A stretch of 64,000 bases of DNA from positions 1 through 64,000 of the forward strand of contig JBEMAY010000008.1 in the NCBI GenBank assembly GCA_040274765.1, written 5' to 3'. Under the pieces are notes generated by a model, which saw only the letters and a program-made list of their open reading frames with translations, did not search any database and was not told the DNA's origin. The translations under genes and the position numbers were made by a program. Position 1 is the stretch's first letter, and each line of letters begins with the position of its first letter. Shown here one piece after another: positions 8,309-17,400 of the stretch. This stretch comes from Psychrobacillus sp040274765. GTDB taxonomy: Bacteria; Bacillota; Bacilli; Bacillales_A; Planococcaceae.

Positions 8309-10411
8309 ATGAAAAAACTATTACACCCAATTACTGACTGGGTCTCAACTAAACGAGGCATGTGGATTACCATTATTGCCTGGTTAGTCCTCATGATCGG
8401 ACTAAGTGCTGGGCCACAACTTAATGAATATAAGGTAACTAATTTTCAATCTCTACCTGACGATGCAGCTTCTATAATTGCCAGTGAAAAGTTAGATGAA
8501 TACTTTCCTAATGATCAAGGGACCCCTGGAATCCTAGTTTTTCATAACGAGGATGGAGAAGTAAATGTTGAAAGTGTAAAAAATATTCTTGAAGGTATTC
8601 AACAAGCAAATATTGATGGGATTGACACCATCGTTGATATTGCTTCACTACCAGAACAAGCACTAGCATCTTTTATCTCTGAGAACGGTTCAACTATGAT
8701 TGTACCTATGAATCTTGAGGCTGGATTAGGAAATGATCAATATGCCGAGATTAATGATGAGGCTTCAAAGATTGGAAACGACATAGCTAAAAGCACTGGG
8801 GATACACAGTTCTATATTACTGGTCCTGCGGGTATTGCAGGAGATACTGTCAAGCTATTTGAACAGGCAGATATCCAATTGTTACTTGCTACTATAGTTA
8901 TTATTTTAATATTATTAATAGTTATTTATAGATCACCATTGCTTGCATTTATCCCATTGTTAGCAACTGTCATCGTTTATCAGGTAGCAAACCAAACGAT
9001 TGCCCTTTTGGGAGCAGGCGGGTTAGAAATTAATAACTCTACTACTTCGATTATGAGTATTTTATTGTTTGCAGCTGTAATTGATTATTCGTTATTCGTA
9101 TTCTCACGCTATCGTGAAGAATTGAATCATTATGAAAGTAAATATGAAGCAATGAAATATGCAATGCGTGCTACTGGTGAGCCAGTATTCTTTGCTGGAG
9201 GAACAGTCCTAGCTGCTATGCTTGTTCTATTCTTTGCAGACTTCCGTGACTATCAAAATTTCGCGCCAATTTTTGGAACAGCTGTATTTATAATTATGAT
9301 TGCTTCCGTTACATTAGTGCCTGCCTTATTTACTTTGTTCGGACGCAAAGCATTTTGGCCAAAAGTACCAAAGTATGGAGAACAAAAAGAAGTAAAGCAT
9401 GGCATTTGGGGGCCAGTCGCTAAATTTGTTGTAAACAAACCATTTTTAACAGGTGGTCTTGTCTTTGTCTTGATGGTTATCACTGCTTTAAATATGTTTA
9501 ATCTGAAATTTGAATTTGATACTGTTAAGTCATTCCCAGAAGACCTACCTTCTCGTGAGGGGTATGAAATAGTTGAATCTAATTTTGACAAAGGTGAGCT
9601 TGCTCCTACGTCTATTTTAGTAGAAAGTAATTCAAACCTGTCAGATGATCAAGTAGAAGACTTAAGAGTCTTACTTGAGGAGCAAGAGCATGTAGCTTCT
9701 GTGCGTTTAACTAACGCCAATGAAGAACAATCCTTAGTAAAATATAGTCTAGCATTTGATATCAACCCTTATTCGACTGAAGCAATGGATCAAATGAGTG
9801 ATATGCGTACTAGTGGTGAGGATTTACTCAAGGCTGCACAAATTGATGGAGATATTTATTTTGCTGGTACTACTGCTAAGCTTGTAGACGAGCGGGAAAC
9901 TAACACCAGCGATATCTATAAGATAGTATTATTGGAAACATTATTAATAGTAATCCTATTATTTGTTTTGACTAGATCATGGAAAATGCCTCTATACATG
10001 ATGGCAACTATTCTTCTTTCCTATCTGTCAGCACTAGGATTAGGGATATTCCTTGTAGATGTGTTATTTGGTTATGAGGCAGTAAGCACACGAGTTCCAG
10101 TTTATGCCTTCATCTTCTTAGTTGCACTTGGGATTGATTACAACATAATTTTAGTCTCTAGGTTCATAGAAGAACGTAAAAATCACAAAGTAAAAGACGC
10201 TCTAGAAATTGCTATACGCAATACAGGAGGCGTAATTTCTTCCGCTGGAATTATCCTTGCAGCAACATTTGCAGCACTGACAACTATGCCTATAGCAGAT
10301 CTATTCGTCTTTGGATTCATCGTATCAATAGGAATCATTATAGACACATTCCTAGTTCGCGGAATGCTTCTACCAGCTCTAATACTCCTATTCGAAAAAG
10401 ATAAGAAGTAA
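8309..10411 (+). CDS. MMPL/RND-family membrane transporter
   Basis: A 700-residue exporter of the MMPL (YdfJ/YdgH-type) family with two repeats. Each has one N-terminal membrane helix, a large extracellular loop and a five-helix bundle (bundles at about residues 190-345 and 540-695). Landmarks include TGPAGIAGDTVKLFEQAD before the first bundle, AAVIDYSLFVFSRYREE and LGIDYNIILVSRFIEER, the family's charged helix motifs. Start ATG 8309 follows GAAGGAGG. It lies behind an HssR-like repeat and upstream of an HssRS-like pair, so it may be the efflux pump of that sensor, taking the place of HrtAB. A paralogue with the same N-terminus (TKKGMWITI) begins at 63444. The substrate is unknown. Confidence 0.9.
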   Translation: MKKLLHPITDWVSTKRGMWITIIAWLVLMIGLSAGPQLNEYKVTNFQSLPDDAASIIASEKLDEYFPNDQGTPGILVFHNEDGEVNVESVKNILEGIQQANIDGIDTIVDIASLPEQALASFISENGSTMIVPMNLEAGLGNDQYAEINDEASKIGNDIAKSTGDTQFYITGPAGIAGDTVKLFEQADIQLLLATIVIILILLIVIYRSPLLAFIPLLATVIVYQVANQTIALLGAGGLEINNSTTSIMSILLFAAVIDYSLFVFSRYREELNHYESKYEAMKYAMRATGEPVFFAGGTVLAAMLVLFFADFRDYQNFAPIFGTAVFIIMIASVTLVPALFTLFGRKAFWPKVPKYGEQKEVKHGIWGPVAKFVVNKPFLTGGLVFVLMVITALNMFNLKFEFDTVKSFPEDLPSREGYEIVESNFDKGELAPTSILVESNSNLSDDQVEDLRVLLEEQEHVASVRLTNANEEQSLVKYSLAFDINPYSTEAMDQMSDMRTSGEDLLKAAQIDGDIYFAGTTAKLVDERETNTSDIYKIVLLETLLIVILLFVLTRSWKMPLYMMATILLSYLSALGLGIFLVDVLFGYEAVSTRVPVYAFIFLVALGIDYNIILVSRFIEERKNHKVKDALEIAIRNTGGVISSAGIILAATFAALTTMPIADLFVFGFIVSIGIIIDTFLVRGMLLPALILLFEKDKK

Positions 10412-10413
10412 TA

Positions 10414-10938
10414 AAGAAAAGCGTAAGCGCCTGTCACTGCCCCGACAGGCAAATGGAGAAAAGCGAGGAGGCAGCTCCTCAGCCACCACAGCTTTTCACC
10501 ATTTGACCCCGAGGGGCAAGGCGCTGGAGCTGGACATCAAGAAAAGCGTAGGCGCCTATGTCTGCCCCGACAGGCAAATGGGAAAAAGCGAGGAGGCAGT
10601 TCCACAGCCACCGGAGCTTTTATCCATTTGACCCCGAGTGGCAAGGCGCCGAAGCTAGACACCAAGAAAAGCGAAAGCGCCTGTCACTGCCCCGACAGGC
10701 AAATGGGAAAAAGCGAGGAGGCAGCTCCACAGCCACCGGAGCTTTTATCCATTTGACCCTGAGGGGCAAGGCAGTGGAGCTAGACACCAAGAAAAGCGGA
10801 ACCGCCTATTTCTGCCCCGACAGGCAAATGGGAAAAAGCGAGGAGGCAGTTCCACAGCCACTACAAACGCTTTTGTTTGCGACGAGCTTGCGCAGGAGCA
10901 GTATTTCACCATTTGACCCCGAGGCTATCCCTGCCCCG
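10414..10938 (+). repeat. 125-bp tandem repeat array, 3 full units plus remnants
   Basis: Units begin with AAGAAAAGCG at 10414, 10539, 10664 and 10789, giving an exact 125-bp period. Each unit contains CTGCCCCGACAGGC, GAGGAGGCAG, CCATTTGACCC and a terminal GGAGCTGGACA-like or GAGCTAGACA segment. Unit 4 has a foreign insertion at about 10861-10910 and then only the CTGCCCCGACAGGC core of a fifth unit (10930-10943). Several short self-complementary stretches (GCCTGTC/GACAGGC, GAAAAGC/GCTTTTC) predict a structured RNA. The sequence is of the GC-rich intergenic repeat type common in Bacillaceae. An open frame across 10558-10953 is a by-product. The array fills most of the gap between the MMPL gene and the response regulator. 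Confidence 0.9.
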
Positions 10939-10978
10939 ACAGGCAAGTCCTAAGCTGATATAATAACTTAAAACAATT

Positions 10979-11019
10979 AGAGGGTGTTTCGTAAGGTAAC
11001 TTACAAAACACCCTCTTTT
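10979..11019 (+). terminator. strong terminator before the response regulator
   Basis: AGAGGGTGTTT (10979-10989) pairs with AAACACCCTCT (11006-11016), extended inside by GTAAG/CTTAC, and is followed by TTTT. It probably ends transcription coming from the MMPL gene and repeat array before the two-component operon. Confidence 0.85.
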
Positions 11020-11051
11020 AAAACAGGCATTAAAGAAGGTGGCGTAGATCC

Positions 11052-11726
11052 ATGAATATCCTGGTAGTAGATGATGATGTAAATATACAGACATTAGTTA
11101 TGATTCATTTAAAGCGTGCGGGTTATGAAGTAATGACAGCTAAAAATGGAGAAGAGGCCCTCACTTTATTAAAGGATGATTGGGCAGACTTAGCTGTGGT
11201 AGATGTAATGATGCCGGGGATGGATGGCTTTGCTTTAACGAGAATTTTAAGTGAAGAATATGATATCCCAGTAATTTTATTGACTGCTAAAGGAGCTTTA
11301 GAAGACAAGGAGCAAGGCTTTTTAGCAGGCTCAGATGACTATTTAGTAAAACCTTTTGAGCCAAAGGAATTACTTTATAGAATTGCAGTGATATTACGTA
11401 GACTAGACAAGACCTTTAAGCCAATTATGGTGATTGGTAACGTAACCATTAATCGCTCTACCCATGAGGTAACTGTAGGTAAACAAACGCTATTACTACC
11501 GTTAAAGGAGTTCGAGCTTTTAAGTGTATTATCCTCTAAGCCAGAACAAGTATTCACAAGAACTAGTTTAATGGAAAAAGTGTGGGGCTACGATTATGAA
11601 GGGGACGACCAAACATTAAATACACATATAAAGCGTTTAAGACAACGATTAGAGAAAGCGAAGGCTCGGATAGAAATTCAGACAGTGCGTGGGCTAGGTT
11701 ATAAGCTGGATGTGATAGACCCATGA
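11052..11726 (+). CDS. OmpR-family response regulator, HssR-like
   Basis: A 224-residue regulator. The receiver domain (about 1-118) has the acidic pocket VVDDD, phospho-acceptor Asp51 in AVVDVMMPGMDG and the conserved Lys in DDYLVKPF. The C-terminal winged helix (about 125-222) has LLPLKEFELL, KVWGYDYEGDDQTLNTHIKRLRQRL and TVRGLGYKLD. It closely resembles the heme-responsive regulator HssR, including GYDYEGD and the receiver layout. The start is ATG 11052 after GAAGGTGG. It overlaps the histidine kinase by 4 bp (ATGA). A likely target is the GTTCAT direct repeat in front of the MMPL gene 2.8 kb upstream. No hrtAB genes are in the window. Confidence 0.88.
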   Translation: MNILVVDDDVNIQTLVMIHLKRAGYEVMTAKNGEEALTLLKDDWADLAVVDVMMPGMDGFALTRILSEEYDIPVILLTAKGALEDKEQGFLAGSDDYLVKPFEPKELLYRIAVILRRLDKTFKPIMVIGNVTINRSTHEVTVGKQTLLLPLKEFELLSVLSSKPEQVFTRTSLMEKVWGYDYEGDDQTLNTHIKRLRQRLEKAKARIEIQTVRGLGYKLDVIDP

Positions 11727-13105
11727 AATCCTTGTACAGACAATATACATTAGCTACTTTGTTTATTATTACTATTAGTATTCTAGCTGGTTTTCTAATT
11801 GTAAGTATCATTTATAATATACAAATTAAAGAAAAGAATGATGAGAAAAACGTTGGAGTAGCTATGGAAATTACTTCCGTCTTAGAAAAAATGCATGGAG
11901 GGGGCTTTGATAATTATCTAGACTCCATTACTAAATTGGGTTATCAGGCATATGTCATTAATGAAAATGAAGAAGAATACTCTTATGGTGAACCATTCCA
12001 AGATATAGAGTTACCGGAAGATATTCGTTTAGAAGTATTAAATGGAAATATTTATCATGGAATGCGCGATTATCAGGGTAAGTTTTTTATCTTTAATCAT
12101 TATGCAAATAGTGTTAGAAATACAGTTGGTATACCCTTTGAGCATGAAGGAATAGTTTACGGCTTATTCATACGTCCAAATAACCAGCTATTGTTCTCTG
12201 ATATGCATTTATTGTTGCTAGGCTTCCTAATCGCACTTGCCGTAATAATTCTTACTTCTATGCTATTACTGGCGAAGCAGCTTGTTAAACCAATTAAGCA
12301 ATTGAATGATGCAACTAAGCATGTAATGGTCGAGAACTATCGAGTGGAATTAGATATTACACGTAATGATGAGCTTGGACAGCTAGCTAGAAATTTTTCT
12401 AATATGGTTAAACAGCTTGAACTTAACGATGAATCAAGAAAAGCGTTTATAAGTAATGTGTCCCATGATTTCCAATCACCTCTTTTAAATATACAAGGAT
12501 ATGCAGACCTTTTAAAATCAACCGATCTTAGTAAGGAAGAAAGAGAAGATTATATTCAGGTGATCGATCAGGAGGCAAAAAGATTGTCCAATCTGACCAA
12601 GCAACTTTTGCTGTTAACTTCTCTTGACCAATCTGCACGACCAGTAAGAAAATCTGATTTTAGATTAGATGAACAGCTTAAGGAGGTCATTTATAAATAT
12701 AGATGGCGAATAGAAGAGCAGAATATGGACCTTTCCTATGAGATGGAACCGGTTATGTATTATGGAGATGTAGATTTATTGGAAAATGTATGGGATAACG
12801 TGCTAACGAATGCGATTAAATATAATGTAGCGGAAGGTGAAATTTCCATTAAAGTGATAGACGGTAATGACTTTGTAAGGATTTCATTCCAGGACAGTGG
12901 AATTGGTATGAAGGAAGAGGAGATTGATCAAATTTTTGAACGATTCTATCGTATAGATTCTTCTAGGACAAAGGAAGGCTCTGGACTAGGCCTAGCTATT
13001 GTAAAAGAAATTGTTGAATTGCATAAAGGCAAAATAGAAGTGACAAGTCATGTGAATGAAGGGACCTTATTTGTTATCTTGTTACCTAAGCAAATAATGT
13101 ATTAA
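11723..13105 (+). CDS. sensor histidine kinase, HssS-like
   Basis: A 460-residue membrane sensor. There is a transmembrane helix at about 10-31, an extracellular domain to about 158 and a second helix at about 160-183. HAMP follows to about 235, then DHp with His248 in SNVSHDFQSP and an HATPase domain with NAIKYN, DSGIGM and GSGLGLAIV. The extracellular domain shares with HssS the order YGEPF, VLNGNIYHG, a phenylalanine-rich strand, NTVGIPF and LFIRP. This supports a heme-type or porphyrin-type sensor, though the true signal is unproven. One oddity is that the H-box reads HDFQSPL where HE(I/L)KTPL is usual: Phe and Gln replace common residues but His and Pro are kept. Co-translated with the regulator. 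Confidence 0.86.
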   Translation: MKSLYRQYTLATLFIITISILAGFLIVSIIYNIQIKEKNDEKNVGVAMEITSVLEKMHGGGFDNYLDSITKLGYQAYVINENEEEYSYGEPFQDIELPEDIRLEVLNGNIYHGMRDYQGKFFIFNHYANSVRNTVGIPFEHEGIVYGLFIRPNNQLLFSDMHLLLLGFLIALAVIILTSMLLLAKQLVKPIKQLNDATKHVMVENYRVELDITRNDELGQLARNFSNMVKQLELNDESRKAFISNVSHDFQSPLLNIQGYADLLKSTDLSKEEREDYIQVIDQEAKRLSNLTKQLLLLTSLDQSARPVRKSDFRLDEQLKEVIYKYRWRIEEQNMDLSYEMEPVMYYGDVDLLENVWDNVLTNAIKYNVAEGEISIKVIDGNDFVRISFQDSGIGMKEEEIDQIFERFYRIDSSRTKEGSGLGLAIVKEIVELHKGKIEVTSHVNEGTLFVILLPKQIMY

Positions 13106-13220
13106 GCTGAGTTTGCACGTTCCATTTGACTATTTCATTGCTTATTATGAGGAGAACTTAATTTAAGATGAAATTCGTGTTAAAATAAGCACTTAGCATA
13201 ATAAGAAGGAAGTGTTTTAA

Positions 13221-14210
13221 ATGATAGGACGAAATGATCCTTGTCCATGTGGTAGTGGGAAAAAGTATAAAAAATGCTGTGAGTCTAAACAGACTATTTC
13301 TATAGAGGAAGTTAAAACGGAAGAATTAGAACGTGTCCTTCAGACCTTCTATGACGAGTATCCAGAAAGAAAGGATTATGCTGCATTTGGAGATTTTGCT
13401 GCTGAATGGATTAAACCCTTAAAGAGTTTTATGGAGCAGGAAATGATCGAAGCTATAGCAATGGATGAATTCTTCTTTCACCAACGTCTAGATATTTGGA
13501 CAGGGTATGTAGAAAAACAACGAAAGAAAATAGCTCGTCCTTCGACGTTAAAGGTGTTAGATAGCTGGAATGAGCCGCGTGCTTTTGTTGGAGAGATAAC
13601 GGTAGTGGAGGCTCAATATTTAACTGTCAAACATATATTGACCAACGAATTAATCTTACTGAGAAGAGAAAATGATAAGCCGGTTCCGACCGGTATGCAT
13701 ATATATTGCTTTATATTGCCAGATGGCCAAGGAGACAACCATTATTTGGCCGTTTCAAGTCTTGTGTTTTTCCCTACGGATCATAAGGTAGTATTTGAGG
13801 AGTTTACGAAAGAGTTTAAATCACTCAAGGATTCAACAGACAAAGAGTTTCTTAAGGAAAATGGCTTGAAGCTATGGGCTGCCCTTGGAAAAAATGGCTA
13901 TCAGGGTGGAGAGTATACTTTCTTTGAAGCAGGAGTACTTCAGCGAGCGATGGATTTTCTAGAAAAAAACCAGCGTGACTATACAAAATTAATAGAAGCA
14001 GTAGAAGATTATTTATTCGAGCAACAGCCTAATGCAAGGAAAGAAGTGGCAATAGCTGCAGGGGCCATTAGATTTGGGCAAGATAAAGGTTTCTTTGAGC
14101 CATTAGACTTAACGGTTAAAGAAATTGCCGAGACGTTTGAAGTTTCAACATCTTCTTTAAACAAATACTATAATGAGTTATTAGCGTACTACGAAGAAAA
14201 AATAGTATAA
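13221..14210 (+). CDS. SEC-C metal-binding domain protein
   Basis: A 329-residue soluble protein that opens with a SEC-C zinc motif (GRNDPCPCGSGKKYKKCC, residues 3-20), the same module as at the SecA C-terminus. The rest is mixed alpha/beta with an FVGEITVVEAQYLTVKHIL strand region, and it ends in a helix-turn-helix-like segment (LTVKEIAETFEVSTSSLNKYYNELL, about residues 296-320). Such proteins are widespread in Bacillales and mostly uncharacterised. The combination hints at nucleic-acid or ribosome-associated work, which is inference. ATG 13221 follows AAGGAAG. Monocistronic by spacing. Confidence 0.75.
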   Translation: MIGRNDPCPCGSGKKYKKCCESKQTISIEEVKTEELERVLQTFYDEYPERKDYAAFGDFAAEWIKPLKSFMEQEMIEAIAMDEFFFHQRLDIWTGYVEKQRKKIARPSTLKVLDSWNEPRAFVGEITVVEAQYLTVKHILTNELILLRRENDKPVPTGMHIYCFILPDGQGDNHYLAVSSLVFFPTDHKVVFEEFTKEFKSLKDSTDKEFLKENGLKLWAALGKNGYQGGEYTFFEAGVLQRAMDFLEKNQRDYTKLIEAVEDYLFEQQPNARKEVAIAAGAIRFGQDKGFFEPLDLTVKEIAETFEVSTSSLNKYYNELLAYYEEKIV

Positions 14211-14261
14211 ATATAAGGAAGTAAAGGCTATCTAAAATCTACATTGCCTCAGACTGTAGTA

Positions 14262-14296
14262 AAAGGGTTGGAAAGCCTTTCGATTTCCAACCCTTT
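14262..14296 (+). terminator. hairpin after the SEC-C gene
   Basis: AAAGGGTTGGAAA (14262-14274) pairs perfectly with TTTCCAACCCTTT (14284-14296). The T tract is only three bases, so it works as a terminator less surely than the hairpin at 14407. Confidence 0.6.
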
Positions 14297-14298
14297 AA

Positions 14299-14366
14299 AG
14301 AGCGCAGCAGAGGAAGTGGCTGAAGTCGAGCCCGCGGAAAGTCTACACTCGGCAGTGGAAATCATC
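14299..14366 (+). repeat. Bacillaceae-type intergenic repeat, tail portion
   Basis: The segment GCAGAGGAAGTGGCTGAAG, then CCCGCGGAAAG and GTGGAAATCATC, matches the 3' part of a structured intergenic repeat common in Bacillaceae (form remembered, not searched). A second degenerate relative is at 33576-33688. It lies between two hairpins in the gap between convergent genes. Confidence 0.55.
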
Positions 14367-14406
14367 ATTTCTAGCTTTATCTCTGTTTTTTGAAGATGAA
14401 AACAAG

Positions 14407-14453
14407 AAAGCTCCGAAAATTTACGATCTGTAAATTTTCGGAGCTCTCTTTTT
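14407..14453. terminator. bidirectional terminator, SEC-C gene and subtilase
   Basis: AGCTCCGAAAATTTAC (14409-14424) pairs with GTAAATTTTCGGAGCT (14430-14445), a 16-bp perfect stem with CTCTTTTTATT on the + side and a T-rich run on the - side. It serves convergent transcription from both flanking genes. Confidence 0.85.
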
Positions 14454-14496
14454 ATTCGGGAAGGCTTGTGAAATTCTTAAGGACTAGTAGGTAGAA

Positions 14497-17400
14497 CTAC
14501 TTCTTACCATTTCCATTACCGTTCCCGTTGCCATTCCCATTACCATTGCTATTACCCTTCCCATTCTCTTTCTTTTCTACTGTTATAGTTTGGGTAGTTT
14601 CATGGCCTACTAAATCTACTACTTTTAAAACAAATTCATTTTTTCCTGGCTCTAAAGGTAGCTCTACGTCAATCGTTTCACTATAGCCATTCATTGCATA
14701 TGGAGACGAAACTGGTCGATAGAAGACTTCGCTATCATTTAGATATAGGCGAACTTCATCAAAGTTATCTCCAACCTTAACTTGGATGACAGGATTTTCT
14801 GCATCTGCATCTAGTTTCCCTTTTGGAAGAGACTTTTTAACTGCTTCTACAGTCGGTTTTTTACTATCTACAATAATTTTGCGAGTAATAGCCATTTTAT
14901 TATCAAATTCGTCTATAGCTTCTACATTCACACTTTGTACCCCGTCTTTAAAGGATAATGTATGAGAGAATGCTTTACCGTCAAATGAACTAGCTGGTAC
15001 TCCATTGATCTTTAATGATTTAATCTTAGAATCATCTTCTACTGTACCTTGAACTACCACTTCACCTGTTTGATAGTAACCGAAAAATTCAGGTGATTGA
15101 ATGTAGATTACAGGTTCTTTTGTATCTTTTTCTGGAGCTGGTTCCGTTTCAGGTGCTTCCTCTACAGTAATTTCCTCCGCTGTTGAGTTACCAGCGATAT
15201 CCCATACTTTAACGGTTACCTTATCTCCAGCTTTAGCCTGTTCTATTACATAGCTTTCAAGTGTTGCTGCTTCTGTAATTTCTTCATCATTCAAGTACAC
15301 TTCAATGCGGTCAATTCCAACACCCTGATCGCTTGCATTAGCTACAGTAAGTGTTTTTGTTTCTAAGTCAAATGCAATTTCAGCTGTAGGAGCTTTTGTA
15401 TCTAAGATAATAGGGTACTCAATAGTTTGCCACTCAGCACCTGCATAATCGATAACTCCTCGTAACTGAATTTTATATTGACCATCAGCAGCAGGTTTAC
15501 CGTTAATCATACCGTCCCATGCATTAGCACTCGAGAATGTATATGCGTTAGTTGAGATATAGTGTTTTCGTAAATACTTTTCAGTGCGAATGGTACGCAA
15601 TTTTTTCCCGTTTGCATCTAACACATTAATTTGAAGATCCTTGACGTTACGCATTAGTGAATATACAGGAATTACTTTGTCTAAATTTCCATCTCCATTA
15701 GGGGAGAAAGCAAACTTAGTAGGATCGAATTCTTCACTCAACGTTGATCCATTGATAAAGTTACCTTTATCATCAGCTAACCCTTGGAATCCCCAATACG
15801 TTAAATCTTCCCATAGGAATTCATCAAAAATAGAAGCATCATCCCAAGATCCATTAAAACCAAAGAATGGAACTGTTAATGGTACATTTCCTGATGTTTC
15901 TTCAGAAGGATCAACTAAACGTACGAATCCATCGATGAAGTAACCATTAGAGAAGTATTGCTTTAACCATTCAGAGTCAGAAGCATCTACTGATACCTGA
16001 ATAGTCGTTTCCCCATTTGCTGGAACCGTAACAGTGGATGGAGCTGACACGTTAGCATCTGATTCCTCTAAAACATAAGAACCATAAGCTGAATTGTTTG
16101 GAATAGTTACGTAGTTAGCTCCAGCGTTAACTGGGCGGTCCACTTGTAATTGTACATCTACATCATAAGTTTTTGCTTCGTTGCTATAGTTCTTTGCTTT
16201 TAAAGAGAAGCTAAATTGGTTTCCACTAATTTCTTTTAATGCGACTTTAGCTTCGCCTGTTGCTGTATTAGTGACTAATACGTCTGTTTCTAAAGCATTT
16301 GCAAGCTGCATAATACCAGCGCCTTGGCGGCGAGGAGATACATATTCACCAGCTTTTAACTCAATTGGCTTAGCAGTATTCATCATAAGATTTTTAGCAA
16401 ATTGAACACGCTCTGCGCCAGTTAAACCAAATTCTTCATTCACACGTTCTAATACTAATGCTGTACCCCCAGCAACGTGTGGAGCAGCCATTGATGTACC
16501 ACTCATTAATCCATAGCTGTCGTCATTTAATGTAGAGAATATATTACCACCTGGAGCCGTAATCTCCGGTTTAAAGTCTAAGTTAGGTGTTGGACCCCAA
16601 GAAGTAAATGAACTCATTTTACCTTTAGAAGGGTTTGGTGTATCAATATATTTACCATCAAATGAAACGGTTACTGTTTTGCCAGCATCAATTCCAGCTT
16701 TGATAGCTAATCCGTCAGCCTGTAGGGCAGACATAAACGGAATGCGAATCGCAGGGTCAGAAGCCATATTAATAGTTCCCTCTGCATTGTTATATACAAT
16801 AACTCCAACCGCGCCAGCTTCTTGAGCATTTAAGCCCTTTTCGACAAATGAGATACTGCCACGAGAAACTAGAGCAAATTTACCTGCTACATCTTTACCT
16901 GCAAAATCCTCTGGTGTACCCAATCCAGCTTCAACAACCTCATAAGCGTCTTCAGGTAAATCAGCTGGTTCCTTATCATTTGCTAGCAGGAACATAGCAC
17001 GTCCAGCTTCTGCTCCATCAAAAGTATATTGGAAGCTTGAAGCGGTAATTGAATCATTTTCATAGGAAGCTACTCCGAAAGAGTCTTCCGAGACAGAAGG
17101 GGATCCTGTTAACCCATAATCTTGGTTAGAAGCATAAGGATACCAAGTACCAGAGCCGAACATGTCCGAATTTCCTGCTGAAATTGCTACAAGCAACCCG
17201 TTATTTTGTGCACGAGTAACTGCTTGCTGTTCAGGACTTTCGCTATTCACAAATCCTGCTGTGGATCCGAGGGACATGTTCAATGCATCTGCACCAAGTT
17301 TAATCGCATCGTCCATCGCCTTAACATAAACGTCTCCATACGTAGAAGGGAATAATGGGTCGTTACCAAATACCTTCAACGCAAGAAGCTGTACTTCCGG

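Noticed and set aside
10414..10943. CRISPR-like array
   Set aside because: Repeats are contiguous 125-bp units without unique spacers, and no cas genes are present.
10558..10953. 131-residue open frame on the + strand
   Set aside because: It lies entirely within the 125-bp tandem repeat; its translation just repeats the unit and has no ribosome binding site.
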